From the NCBI GenBank assembly GCA_027578815.1, contig JANBTH010000111.1, forward strand, positions 1 to 34,044: a DNA stretch of 34,044 bases. Direction: 5' to 3'. The position numbers and the translations under genes were made by a program. The first letter of the stretch is position 1. The number at the start of each line of letters is the position of its first letter. Below the pieces are notes generated by a model, which was given only the letters and a program-made list of their open reading frames with translations, made no database searches and was not told where the DNA came from. Source of the DNA: Coemansia sp. RSA 1804 (taxonomy: Eukaryota > Kickxellomycota > Kickxellomycetes > Kickxellales > Kickxellaceae). This document shows, in pieces, positions 8,354-18,150 of this stretch.

Positions 8354-11300
8354 ATGTCGCAGATCCAGTACAAGTTCAGGTCGGCCAAGGACTACTCGGC
8401 CATCATTTTTGACGGCCTGTCGATATCCGTGGACGACTTAAAGCAGGAGATTCTTCGCGAGCAGAAGCTTGATCCTGATGAATTTGACCTTGTAATTACC
8501 AATGAACAGACAAATGAAGGTAACGTATTCTTTTCCATTTTTATTATTGCAGTATTCATCTATGATAAAGTCTCTGGTACTTGGCTTGTATCTCTGGTGT
8601 ATATTATGCCTACTAATATTGTTTCCATTGCTTTACGGGTAATTTACTGTGCTTGTAGACTACAAATCAGACACCACTCTGATTCCTAAGAACACAATGG
8701 TGCTTGTGCGCCGCATTCCGTTTACTGGAACGCGCATGCCTCGTGTTCCCGTGGGCGTCCAGCAACAGCAACAACAGCAGCAGCAGCAATCGCACCAGCA
8801 AGGGTACGGCCACCATGGTGGCGGGTTCCACCGCAACCAAAACCCGCATGGCCAGCCCGCACGCACTACTCAGTACGGGTACCGCGGTCCACAAGGAATC
8901 GGACTCAACACGAACAGATCGAACGAAAGTGCACCGCATCCGGACGCGCTGGACGATGGTTCTGCTATTGCTGACGATGCTGAGGACGCCCGCATCGCCG
9001 CTATGCTTCAGCAGAGCAACGAACAATGGTCGCACCAACAGTCGATGATGGAAATGTACGGGTCTTGTAAATACTTTGTTGTGCTCTTGTGTGCAATTTC
9101 ATCGAACTATCTCACTCATACGTCCGGACAAAGCAGTACCGCCTTCTTGCAGCATGTATAACAGAAAACCCACATTCCTCCACCTTTTTCGCTTCCTACA
9201 ATGCATGAGACGGGCGTTGGAAGCGGTCACCGATGTGGGGGTTTTCGGGAGTGCCAGCCTGAAAAAAAAAACAAAATTTGTATATTTAGTCCATGAAAAA
9301 ATAATTATACACCCTAGTTATTTTTCTGCATCATCGTTCTTCTGCTGTTGACTTTGTGAATTGTTATCAATACACAAGCGGCAGCATAGAGAACATCCAG
9401 CCTAACAGACTTTCCAGGCAGACGGGCTAAAGAAGTAGTTTCTTTCATGTCACTTTGAGCTTACAGTGGCAAAGAGAGACATTGGAAGAAGATGGGGAAG
9501 GGGAAATGCCTGTCTTTGGATATGGTGCTTTCTCTGGCCATAAAGAGATTGGAACCAGTTCCCGGATTCAAGAGGCAGAGCGGTGACCATAGGAAAGAGC
9601 TGGTGGCATGCTGCAAGCAAAAGGAAGCACTGCATATTTGCGGACGGGGAAAAAGAGAGCGTGGATGAAGAAGGAATTGGCTCTTTTGGATGCATCTTAC
9701 TAAAAACAAGGCACTTTTATGTACGGGTTTTCTATTTCGACTCTTTTATTATTCATATAGGCAGAGACGCAGTGGAGCATACAGACCGCGGCCACCCATG
9801 GTCCGTCCCGAGCGGCAGGGTCCGCCTCCCCCGAACTACGTGTGCCACCGCTGCGGGATGCAGGGCCACTGGATCGACAAGTGTCCAACACTCAGTCAGC
9901 CGAACGACGGAACTGGACGCCCGTCTGGCCACCGCATCAAGCGCACCACCGGCATCCCGCGGTCGTTTCTGCAGAAGGTTGACAATCTGGACGATGTAGG
10001 CAACGCGCTGGTCACCAGCGACGGGACACTCGTGGTGGCCACCGCCAACAAGGCGGCCTGGGACAACGCGCAGCGACTGACCGGCAGCACCATCCCTACC
10101 GACGACGCCGTTGATGCCAGCCAAATCCCCGACGCCCTCAAGTGCTACATCTGCAGGAACCTGGCACGCGATGCCGTAACGACTCCGTGCTGCAAGACCG
10201 TCTTCTGCTCAGCATGTATTGAGAGCGCGCTCCTGCAGCCCGGCGATATGCGCTTTACGTGCCCGGACTGCAACACCAAGGACGTTGTTCCTGACCAGCT
10301 GGAGACGGCTAGCGAGGTGCGCGGCAAGGTCGACGAGTTCTTGCGCGAGTACTCGGCCAAAAGACGCCAGGACACACACGATGCCGACAACAAGGCATCC
10401 GACACAGCGGCAGTGGCCGGCGAAGGTAAGAGCGCCGCTGGCGATGTCGCTGCATCACAGGCCACCACTGCCACCACACAGCAAAAGTCGAATGGCAGCA
10501 GTGCACCAGTGTTTCGGCCGCCGGTGCAGATGCAGCCCAGGCCTCGGGCGCCCCAGAACATGGGCATGATGCCGCCGCACGGTATGATGATGGGTTCTGG
10601 GTTCCCTGGAATGCCCATGACTATGCCGATGGGGATGCCGCCCTTCATGATGCCGCAGTACCATCCGCACTCGGGCATGATGCTCGGTGCTGGTGCACCG
10701 TGGGGCGCTGCTATGCCGCCGCCTCCACCACAGCAGGTCCAGCCGATCCAGCCGCCGAACAGCGAAGGCATGTCAGCAGCCAAGTCTCCGTCATCCAGAT
10801 CACCCAGCCCTAGCCGTAGTCGCAATACAAGAAGAAGCTCCAGGTCGCCAATGCGCGTCGACTCGCGTAGGAGATCCCATGTTGACGATATTGGTCTTTC
10901 CCCAGCGGACGATGAGCCTATTCCCGAAGAACCCGAGCTACCAAGGAGTGGCAATGGAAGTAATGGCAATACCAACGGACACGACAGTGGTCGAGGCGAT
11001 GGGCGGAGCAGAAGCAGACACGGGGAACGCAGGCCGCGGGAAAGCAGAAGCAGGGCGTCGAGCGACAGGGATGGCCGCAGCAGCACTCGCCGTCGTCAGC
11101 ATACAAGTACAGACAGGGGCCGAGACGATGCCGACAATGTAAGTGCTAGTGCTAGCACCAGCTCCAGAAAGCGATCCAGACGGCGCGGTGCGGAACAGCG
11201 TTGGAGACCCGAAGACGATCGGTATAAAGCCGGCAGCGACGACAGAGATAGAGATAGGGACAGAGACAGAGACAGAAATCGGGCTCGGAGCAGGGACGAA

Positions 11301-11693
11301 TCGCATCGCTCGAGCGAGAAGAGGCCGCGTCGTGGAGAGGAGAACAGAGATCTGCAGACGGATAACCACAGCCAAGCCAGCGCCAGTCGCAGTGAGCGCC
11401 GCCACCGTCACGACAGAGCCAGGGGCGCGGGATCGGACAGGAACAGGAGCAGGAGTCCGACTCGCTCTGATTCACGAGTCGCGCAGGTGTCCATCCGCGG
11501 ACAGTCGTCGAAAGAAGCCAACTCTACCACTAAAAACCAAAGCGTTTTCGATCGTATTCGAGACGAGCGGTCAGAGACGTCAGCGAAGAGTGGAAACAGG
11601 AGTGGAAAAGACGAATCTGAGAGGCAGAATCAGAAGCAGCAATCGGGTGGCAGTGGCGGTGGTGGTCGCAGACGTCGAGGCAGGCGCAATTGA
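8354..11693 (+). CDS. MPE1: Mpe1/RBBP6-type cleavage and polyadenylation factor subunit (3 exons)
   Basis: A three-exon gene; the model 8354-8519, 8659-9055, 9761-11693 keeps the frame and gives 831 residues. Exon 1 and the start of exon 2 encode a DWNN ubiquitin-like domain (IQYKFRSAKDYSAIIFDG, then LIPKNTMVLVRRIP). Exon 2 adds a poly-Gln stretch. Exon 3 carries a CCHC zinc knuckle (CHRCGMQGHWIDKC), the family motif GIPRSF and a RING/U-box (CYICRNLARDAVTTPCC, then CPDC). This order is unique to Mpe1/RBBP6, a subunit of the pre-mRNA 3'-end cleavage and polyadenylation factor with E3-type features. The tail is a Met/Pro-rich segment followed by a long Arg/Ser/Asp-rich region like an SR protein, as in animal RBBP6; yeast Mpe1 is much shorter. 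The second intron's ends are less certain than the first's. Confidence 0.92.
8520..8658 (+). other. MPE1 intron 1
   Basis: Donor GAAG|GTAACG, acceptor GCTTGTAG|AC. A TACTAAT branch site at 8611-8617 ends 41 bases before the acceptor. Splicing joins NEQTNE directly to DYKSDTTLIPKN, restoring the DWNN domain across the junction. Confidence 0.88.
9056..9760 (+). other. MPE1 intron 2 (boundaries tentative)
   Basis: The acceptor TTCATATAG|GCAGAGACG precedes the Arg-rich lead into the zinc knuckle, with a TACTAAA branch-like site near 9698. The acceptor needs a phase-2 donor, and GAAAT|GTACGG at 9056 fits. The better-looking GTAAAT at 9067 is out of phase. At about 705 bases the intron is long for this window, so a small extra exon inside cannot be excluded. 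Confidence 0.5.
11241..11277 (+). repeat. GACAGA/GATAGA hexamer repeat in the MPE1 tail
   Basis: A run of six-base units encodes alternating Arg-Asp in the RS-rich C-terminal tail. It is in frame and probably length-variable. Confidence 0.8.
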
Positions 11694-12547
11694 GAACATT
11701 TGCAAATGCATTTGTGTATCGTATGACACTCCTGCTTTTGCCTCACCCTGACTTTTCTTCTTCTCAAAGACGATAAAGGAGAATTCTTCTTTATCTCTTT
11801 CCACATCAACATGTTTTTTTTCTCACAGGATAGAGAACTTTTTATGTTTTATTCTTTTGAAAGCTTAATAAATAATTATAATGTGGGTGTAATAATGCGT
11901 TCGTGGTTGTCGAGTAATTCTCATTTACCAAGACGAAAAAAGTACAATTTTGATGGCATTTGTATAATGTCCTGGCATCAAGAAAGGACATGTGAGCTGG
12001 TCAAAAGACCCAAGGATGATGAACGTATGAAAGTATTTATTTTCCTATTAACTTTATGCGCGTTTAGGGTCACAAGTAGCCGCAGAAGAAATACAAGATT
12101 TGGTCTTTGTTTTTTTTTGCATCTCATCATTAGCGCTATACACACAAAATGTGCTTGTCCAATCCCGCCCTCGTCTTAAATGCGCAGAGCGTTATCCTCA
12201 TCTCATCATAAGCTTAGAAAATAACCAAACCAACAGAGACAACTCAGTGCCACGCTATTTTCTCAAATAGCATGTTTGACAATCCCTACCAATATGTATA
12301 TACTTGGCGATATGCAATATTGTTCTATGCCTTCCTTCTGCTTATTTCATAATTGAGAAACAACGCAATTGTTTGTTGCATGTAGGCTATTTAATTGTAT
12401 ATAGTGCCGACAAAATAAAATTGACAGCTTTTTAGATGGGTAACAGAAAAAGCTAATAAACTTGGAACACAAGATGTAGTGAACACACATTTCCGTCCAC
12501 CACTATTTTTAATATTCCAAACAAGCTCATGCGCTATGCACGCTAAG

Positions 12548-12590
12548 ATGCCTTTTTTTTGCAAATGAAAAACTGAAATGAAAAAGGCAT
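12548..12590. repeat. 10-bp perfect inverted repeat
   Basis: The arms ATGCCTTTTT (12548-12557) and AAAAAGGCAT (12581-12590) are exact reverse complements separated by 23 bases. It can form a hairpin; function unknown. The A/T runs make chance formation fairly likely. Confidence 0.6.
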
Positions 12591-13581
12591 GACCTTCCCG
12601 CCCACTTGCCTATTTCATATTGTTTTGTTTTGCTTTGTATTTTTGATCTACAATGCTCAATAAAAGCGCTCACTTGATGCGTCAGTCATTTTTTGTCCTG
12701 TGAAAGAAAAACTATTTCCCTTCGCACCGCGCACAATGTAGAGGAATATGGTTGGCACACGGTTGTGACCTGCCAAGCCTTAAAGCAGAAGACGTTGGAT
12801 GATTTTATTTGAAAAGGAGAACTGGTGAGCATAATGCTGTTCGCAATACAGAACCCCCTCTCCCACACACAGGAAGAAGGAGTAAGAAGCTCTCCGCCCA
12901 GCTCAAAACTTCTGTGCCGGCTAACGCAAGAGCATTTTCCCTAACGCCAAACGTTCCGCAAAAACAGTAAATATCCATGCAGGCAAGCGCAACACATAAT
13001 GACATCATTGCATTGTTTGGGTGCATGGACAGCAAAGAAAAGAGGAGGCGCGCTTTTTCAAAGTGAAGGGGGCGCGGCATCTTTTTTGCGCTAAGAAAAA
13101 GAAGCAACAAGCCAAATAAGAAAACCCCCTCTTTTTCCAGCATGCTGACCAGCTTGTGCTGTGCTGTGTGCAGTGCAGAGCTGAGCTGCGGCGTGCTGCG
13201 GTGTGTGTGAGTGAGCGAGATGTGGTTGGCCATGCAGGCGCCAATTGGAAACGGAGCACACACGCAAGCACCGCTCGAGTAGTTGCCGCTTGTTCTGCGG
13301 TATGTACGTGCAGCGCACAGGTTACGCTGAAGAGCCGACCCGGCGTTCAGCATTGCACGCTTTGGCCGCCTTATCCCGGAGTGAGCCAACCGAGCAGGTT
13401 CGTACCGGCAGCTCCAGGCCCTGTGCGCACCATAAATGAATCCTTGGTGGGCGCGAGGAAACAAGAGAGAGAGAGAGAAAAAGAAGCCTTGCGCCCAGCA
13501 AGCGTTGAATGGAGAAGAGTTTGGTGCTGCTTACCCTTCTTCTTTCCTTTGTTCTTCCGCGTGATCAGCCAGCCGCTTGAG

Positions 13582-13646
13582 CCTCCTCCTCCTCCTCCTC
13601 CTCTCTCGTGTTGCCACTGCGTGTGCCCGCTGCTGCTGCTGCTGCT
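13582..13646 (+). repeat. CCT and GCT triplet runs
   Basis: A (CCT)n run starting at 13582 is followed by a (GCT)n run at 13629-13646, within the pyrimidine-rich region upstream of FOL3. Confidence 0.75.
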
Positions 13647-14906
13647 ACCGACGCCGCCATGTATCTTGTCATCGCCGGCGCCTGCTTTTCCCCCTCCTTT
13701 TTCGCCGAGTATCCTCAAGTATTAAAAAGAAGCCAACGCGGGCGATGATGGGCCTTTCGCTCCCTCTAATCCATCCCGTACTTGCCTTTGTTACTCCTGA
13801 TTGTCGAATTCTTTCCATCAATTCATCAAACACTACTTGCCTTTTTCTTTCCTCTAGTCTCTGTTGGTTCTTTTTTTCATCCAACTTTCTGTTTTCCGTT
13901 CTATTAAAAGCGCATCTACTGTTACATCTTGGTATTGCTTTTCCTTTTCTTTCTCTCTCACACCCCCCTTCAATCTGCTGATACCACTTATTGGCACATA
14001 CATTCTCACCTTTATCCACTGCCAAAAGTCCTAACTGTCGTGGGTTTTCTTATTTCATAATTTTTCATATATTGTCCTTTTTTGTCTTTGGTCAATCCTC
14101 ACCTCACCGTTCTCTTGGCGGTTTTGCACCTTTGCACATCTCTGGATCCAGCCCCAGCATAACTGGGTGAGGCATATTGCCATTTCTGTTGCTGCCGATA
14201 TCGCTGACTGGTGGCTAATAAAGGAAGCTCCGCCAAGTAAAAAATAACCTCCTCCCTCTCATTAAAAACAGACACACACACGCGCACATTGTCGTGGGTT
14301 TCCGCACTGGTGTCTTGTCTGCTCGTTTTCGTCGCCTTTTGATGAATTGCATCTAGCACTCACATAATATTACCATTTTTGTTGGATTCTTTCTCCTCCC
14401 TCTTTTTTTTCTTCCCTGTATATTATTTACTTTAACACACCCAATCACACATTCAAATCCAGGCACTGTGCACAAATTTTTATATAAAATCTGCAGCTTG
14501 CACTCTTTCTGCTTGTTTGCATGTCCTTGTTTATTACCTGTTTGTCATTTGTCTCATTTTGAAGCCATACAAACCCCTCCCCACGTTTCTGTTTGTGCTG
14601 ACAAACATTCTCTTCCAAGTGTTTTTCTTTTTAGCGCTGGAGCCGGTTGCTGATTCATCATCCATCGGCCACTTTCTCTCTCCTCGCTCATTCCATCCCG
14701 TCCAAATCCCGCTCTCACTCATACTAGCTTGTTTTTCTATTTTGCTCAAGCAGCCGCTTCCCAAGGTAATACTACAACACTATATCCACCACAAAAGCCT
14801 CTTTCTTGTATAAAACAAAACAAAAGCCCCAAATCCGCGCTCTGGCGATATTGTTCTGCCCGTGCCTTCGCTTTCCTCTGCTGACACTCACAATCCGCTT
14901 ATTCAC

Positions 14907-16745
14907 ATGGCTGCTTCCGAGAATCCAGGAAGAATAAAGCTCGGGCTTGAGCGCATAATCCGCTTTCTCGAATCTACGCTTCCCACAGACCCTCGCACAA
15001 ATCTCCGGGTCGTCCACGTGGCTGGCACAAATGGCAAGGGTTCTGTCTGTGCGCTGATTTCTGAAGCCCTGCATGCTGCCGGATACAACACCGGCACCTA
15101 CAACTCGCCTCACTTTCTTCACGTCAACGACGCTGTACGAGTCAATGGCGCGCCTGTTCCTGCTGAGGAGTATGCGGAGCTGCGGGCCTGGATAAACAAA
15201 CTCGATGCCGCCACACCTTCGCCCGACGGCCCGCTCAGTCTGTTCGAGCAGGCCACAGTGGCGGCCCTTTGCTGGTTCGATAGGAACAGCGTCGACATTG
15301 CGGTCATTGAGGTTGGGATGGGCGGCCTTCGCGATGCTACCAATGTGTTTGGCCCACCCGAGGGCAAGAGCTCCCTTGGCGTCGGAAGATCCCTTGTACA
15401 ATGCATCTGCTCTGTTGATATGGATCATGTGGGCATGATTGGCAATACAGTCGAGGAGATTGCTTTGGAGAAGGTTGGCATCATCAGGCCGGGGTCTTGG
15501 ATTGTTATTGCCAGGCAGGACCACGTCGGCGCCTTCCACAAAATCCGTCAGGTTGCACACAAGATCAGTCCTGGCCACATCATCAATGTCCGTCGCCAAC
15601 CAGCCTGCGATCTCCTTGTTGGCAACTTTTCGTTCAGTCTTGAGGACAATCCCGACTCACGCTTGCGCTTACCGGATCCCGCCCCAAACTGGTCCATTTT
15701 CAACGGCACAGGCAAGCGGTGCCTCCATGTAAAATACCCGCCTTCGTTGGACACTTATGCCACTACAGGATCTCTTTCTCCGTCTCCATTGTCTTCGACT
15801 GCGTCGTCGCAATCGGCAGCAAAGGCCGCTGATCGGAAACACCAGAATAATGGGCACCAGGCACAGCCGTCGGAATGCGTGTCTGTATGCGAACCCACAC
15901 CGGCGTCCGACGCCACTGATGCAAATTCGCGAAGCATTGAGGCCGACTTTCCTCTGGTTCTTCCTGGCTCCCACCAGACCGGAAATGCATGCGTGGCCTT
16001 TTACGCACTCGATATCCTGCGCACATACTACGGGTTTACTAAACTCACCGATGCAGCCATCCAGATTGGCTTTCAGAACGTCCGTTGGCCGGGTCGTCTT
16101 TCGTGGCTACGGATTGGCAATGCAGACGGGTCTGGCACAAACAGCTCCTCGACTAGTCTGTCTGCACAGAACGCCAACACACCGAGCAGCCGCAACAGCA
16201 GCGGCAGCGGCAGCAGTAGAATCGTCGATTCTCTCGACGAGTGGATCCTTGCAGACGGCGCCCACAACGAGCCTGCAGCAGCAGAACTCAGAAACTACAT
16301 AAACACGACGTTGCGGAGATTGGCGCAGCAGAGATACATTAACACCACTACCGGCAAGCGCCACCACTTTAGCGAAATGATTCCTGTTCGCTGGATTGTC
16401 GGGTTCTCGCGCGGTAAGGACGTGGGCAGCATTCTGAAGAAGCTTGTTCATCCAGGAGATACACTGTGGGCCGTGCCATTTTCACAGCCAGAAGAGATGC
16501 CGTGGGTCAAATGCGAGGAGCCAGATGACATACTGGCATGTGCAAAGCGGTCTCTCAGCTTTGAGAAGGACGGCGACTCTTTTGAGTGTGCGGGATTTGG
16601 CTCTCTTGCCGAGGTTCTGGACAAGCTGGCAGAGTCGGCCTCTGACAGCACTCTGAATGTTCTTTGTGGATCCCTCTATCTTGTGTCTGACCTGTACCGT
16701 GAGCTGCAGATCCAGCCCTTTGACGAGGATTCGGAACGGCTATGA
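14907..16745 (+). CDS. FOL3: Dihydrofolate synthase / folylpolyglutamate synthase family
   Basis: 612 residues from the first ATG at 14907; the frame is open further upstream, but only from a GTG. This Mur-ligase-family enzyme ligates L-glutamate to dihydropteroate using ATP. The P-loop HVAGTNGKGS is at residues 38-46, followed by NSPHFLHVNDAVRVNG, the acid-rich VIEVGMGGLRDATN (Mg site region) and DHVGMIGNT with EIALEKVGIIRPG. Later come GSHQTGNA, WPGRLSW and LADGAHNEPA, the second-domain motifs. The order and the SPHF motif fit fungal Fol3 better than Met7. It is clearly longer than usual (about 430 residues), because of a Ser-rich insert near residues 285-350 and another near 410-440, both low-complexity and likely surface loops. 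MRT4 follows on the same strand. Confidence 0.9.
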   Translation: MAASENPGRIKLGLERIIRFLESTLPTDPRTNLRVVHVAGTNGKGSVCALISEALHAAGYNTGTYNSPHFLHVNDAVRVNGAPVPAEEYAELRAWINKLDAATPSPDGPLSLFEQATVAALCWFDRNSVDIAVIEVGMGGLRDATNVFGPPEGKSSLGVGRSLVQCICSVDMDHVGMIGNTVEEIALEKVGIIRPGSWIVIARQDHVGAFHKIRQVAHKISPGHIINVRRQPACDLLVGNFSFSLEDNPDSRLRLPDPAPNWSIFNGTGKRCLHVKYPPSLDTYATTGSLSPSPLSSTASSQSAAKAADRKHQNNGHQAQPSECVSVCEPTPASDATDANSRSIEADFPLVLPGSHQTGNACVAFYALDILRTYYGFTKLTDAAIQIGFQNVRWPGRLSWLRIGNADGSGTNSSSTSLSAQNANTPSSRNSSGSGSSRIVDSLDEWILADGAHNEPAAAELRNYINTTLRRLAQQRYINTTTGKRHHFSEMIPVRWIVGFSRGKDVGSILKKLVHPGDTLWAVPFSQPEEMPWVKCEEPDDILACAKRSLSFEKDGDSFECAGFGSLAEVLDKLAESASDSTLNVLCGSLYLVSDLYRELQIQPFDEDSERL

Positions 16746-17186
16746 GGTGTGGAAATCATCCCGAAAAGCAAGTAGTTTTAGGTTCGTTTTGGCAGACTTG
16801 TTCTGATCATACATGGGTCAGTCACGCTTGTCACTCATTTAGTTTGTTGGCGTTGCATTAGTTTTTCAAAAAACAAAAAAAAAAAACAAATCCACTGACC
16901 GCCTTGTCTGATTCTGCCTAGATCTGATCAAGACATGTAATCAATTACTTTTGTTGATTTGAAACTTTTTTTCTCTTCCACATACTCTCAAGGATCTCAA
17001 AGAAAAAAAAGTGCAACAGGCTTGTCACCTACTTTGTGTTTTACTTTCGATTCTGCTCTATCGCAAACGCAGCTTTATTTTTATTCATATACCGTTTCCA
17101 TTATAGTTCCTGGTCTACTGGCGCAGCAAAGTACCCCCTTTCATTATTGTTAATATTAAAGCAGGAAATCCGTCAGCTTTTTAAAA
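16746..17186. other. Intergenic: FOL3 terminator and MRT4 promoter
   Basis: Contains long A and T runs (around 16866-16890 and 16965-17010) and no gene. MRT4 probably starts transcription here. Confidence 0.5.
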
Positions 17187-17915
17187 ATGCCCAGAGCAAA
17201 GAGACTGCAGGTTGTATCACTCACGAGCGTGAAGAGCAGGGGGCGCGAAGGACGGGCAAAAACAATGGAGGCCGTCAAGGATGCGGTCAACACGTATGAC
17301 TACATATGGATATTCTCGGTGTACAACATGCGCAACCAGTATCTGAAGAAGGTGCGCAGCGAATTCAAGACAAGCCGGTTTTTCTTTGGCAGCAACCGCG
17401 TGATGGCCAAGGCGCTGGGAAACACACCCGAGGAGGAGCTGTCGGAGAACCTCCACAAGGTCAGCGAGGGGCTGAAGGGCGAGGTTGGACTTCTGTTCAC
17501 CAACCAGACAGTCGACTCCATCAGATCGTGGTTCAACGAGTTCTCGAAAGACGACTACGCGCGCTCGGGCTGTGTGGCTACCGAGCGGATCGTTGTTCCT
17601 GCAGGCGAAGTGTTCCGCGGATACACAAAGGAGCCGTTCCCCAACAACATGGAGCCGCAGCTGCGTCAGCTTGGCATACCCACTCTGCTGCGCCAGGGCA
17701 AGATCACCATTGACTACGACTACACTATTTGCGAGGAGGGCGATGTGCTGACGCCGCAACAGTCCCACCTGCTCAAGCATTTCTGGATCAAGATGGCGAT
17801 CTTCAAGGTCGAGCTTCTGGGCTGCTACCACAAAAACTCGGGCGAGTACACTGCTTACAACGAAACATCTGGCACGGGAAGCAACAACAACAGCGATGGC
17901 AGTGACATGGAGTAG
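17187..17915 (+). CDS. MRT4: Mrt4, 60S ribosome assembly factor (uL10 paralogue)
   Basis: 242 residues, intronless. The start MPRAKRLQVVSLT, the segment YDYIWIFSVYNMRNQYLKKVR, then FFFGSNRVMAKALG and VGLLFTN are typical of Mrt4. This nuclear protein takes the place of the stalk protein uL10 (P0) on the 25S rRNA during pre-60S assembly and is later exchanged in the cytoplasm. An insertion-domain-like region (PAGEVFRGY, then MEPQLRQLGIPTLLRQGKI) and the C-terminal IFKVELLGCYHKNSGEY complete the family pattern. The P-protein-binding C-terminus of uL10 is absent, as expected. A short Ser/Asn/Asp tail ends the protein. The ATG at 17187 gives a full-length N-terminus. Confidence 0.95.
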   Translation: MPRAKRLQVVSLTSVKSRGREGRAKTMEAVKDAVNTYDYIWIFSVYNMRNQYLKKVRSEFKTSRFFFGSNRVMAKALGNTPEEELSENLHKVSEGLKGEVGLLFTNQTVDSIRSWFNEFSKDDYARSGCVATERIVVPAGEVFRGYTKEPFPNNMEPQLRQLGIPTLLRQGKITIDYDYTICEEGDVLTPQQSHLLKHFWIKMAIFKVELLGCYHKNSGEYTAYNETSGTGSNNNSDGSDME

Positions 17916-18150
17916 ACTATAAAGCTAAATTGCAACTTTTCTTCATGTGTTTTCCATATATCACTTGCAAATTACATCTTAAATAGGGTTTAAAAGTCCC
18001 TTTTCTCTATTTCTATGTGTTGCCAAAAGCACTGGCTGAGATTCACTAGAGCACAGGCTTTCCATACAGTTAGGCAAAATATATTAAAGGACAAGTAAGC
18101 CAGCCACCAAAGAGAAAGCAGGGAAAAGACATGGACAAGATGCAGATAGT

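Larger units (their letters stand above)
11694..14906. other. 3.2 kb region without a supportable gene
   Basis: The longest gene-free stretch in the window. About 11700-12800 is AT-rich and contains a 10-bp inverted repeat at 12548-12590. About 13020-13480 is GC-richer. From about 13540 to the FOL3 start the plus strand is strongly pyrimidine-rich, with CCT and GCT triplet runs. Open frames of 60-219 codons exist but are low-complexity, lack family motifs or rely on non-ATG starts. I found no tRNA-like B box. A long 5' UTR, a noncoding RNA or an extended promoter of FOL3 are possible. Confidence 0.5.

Noticed and set aside
9067..9072. GTAAAT as the MPE1 intron 2 donor
   Set aside because: It leaves one base of a codon while the only suitable acceptor at 9760 needs two, so the frame would break.
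9450..9695. Nested minus-strand gene in MPE1 intron 2
   Set aside because: An 81-codon frame without motifs; ordinary intron sequence is simpler.
11811..12179. 122-codon plus-strand ORF after MPE1
   Set aside because: AT-rich, no motif or conserved look; it lies where the MPE1 3' UTR is expected.
13395..13412. tRNA-like B box (GGTTCGTACC)
   Set aside because: The flanking bases do not form a T-arm stem and no A box or acceptor stem is found at the right distance.
12805..13464. 219-codon minus-strand ORF in the gene desert
   Set aside because: Low-complexity translation, no family motif, and it overlaps other equally long frames on the opposite strand.
13156..13725. 189-codon plus-strand ORF with Pro and Leu runs
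   Set aside because: The runs come from CCT/GCT repeats in a pyrimidine tract; no domain is visible.
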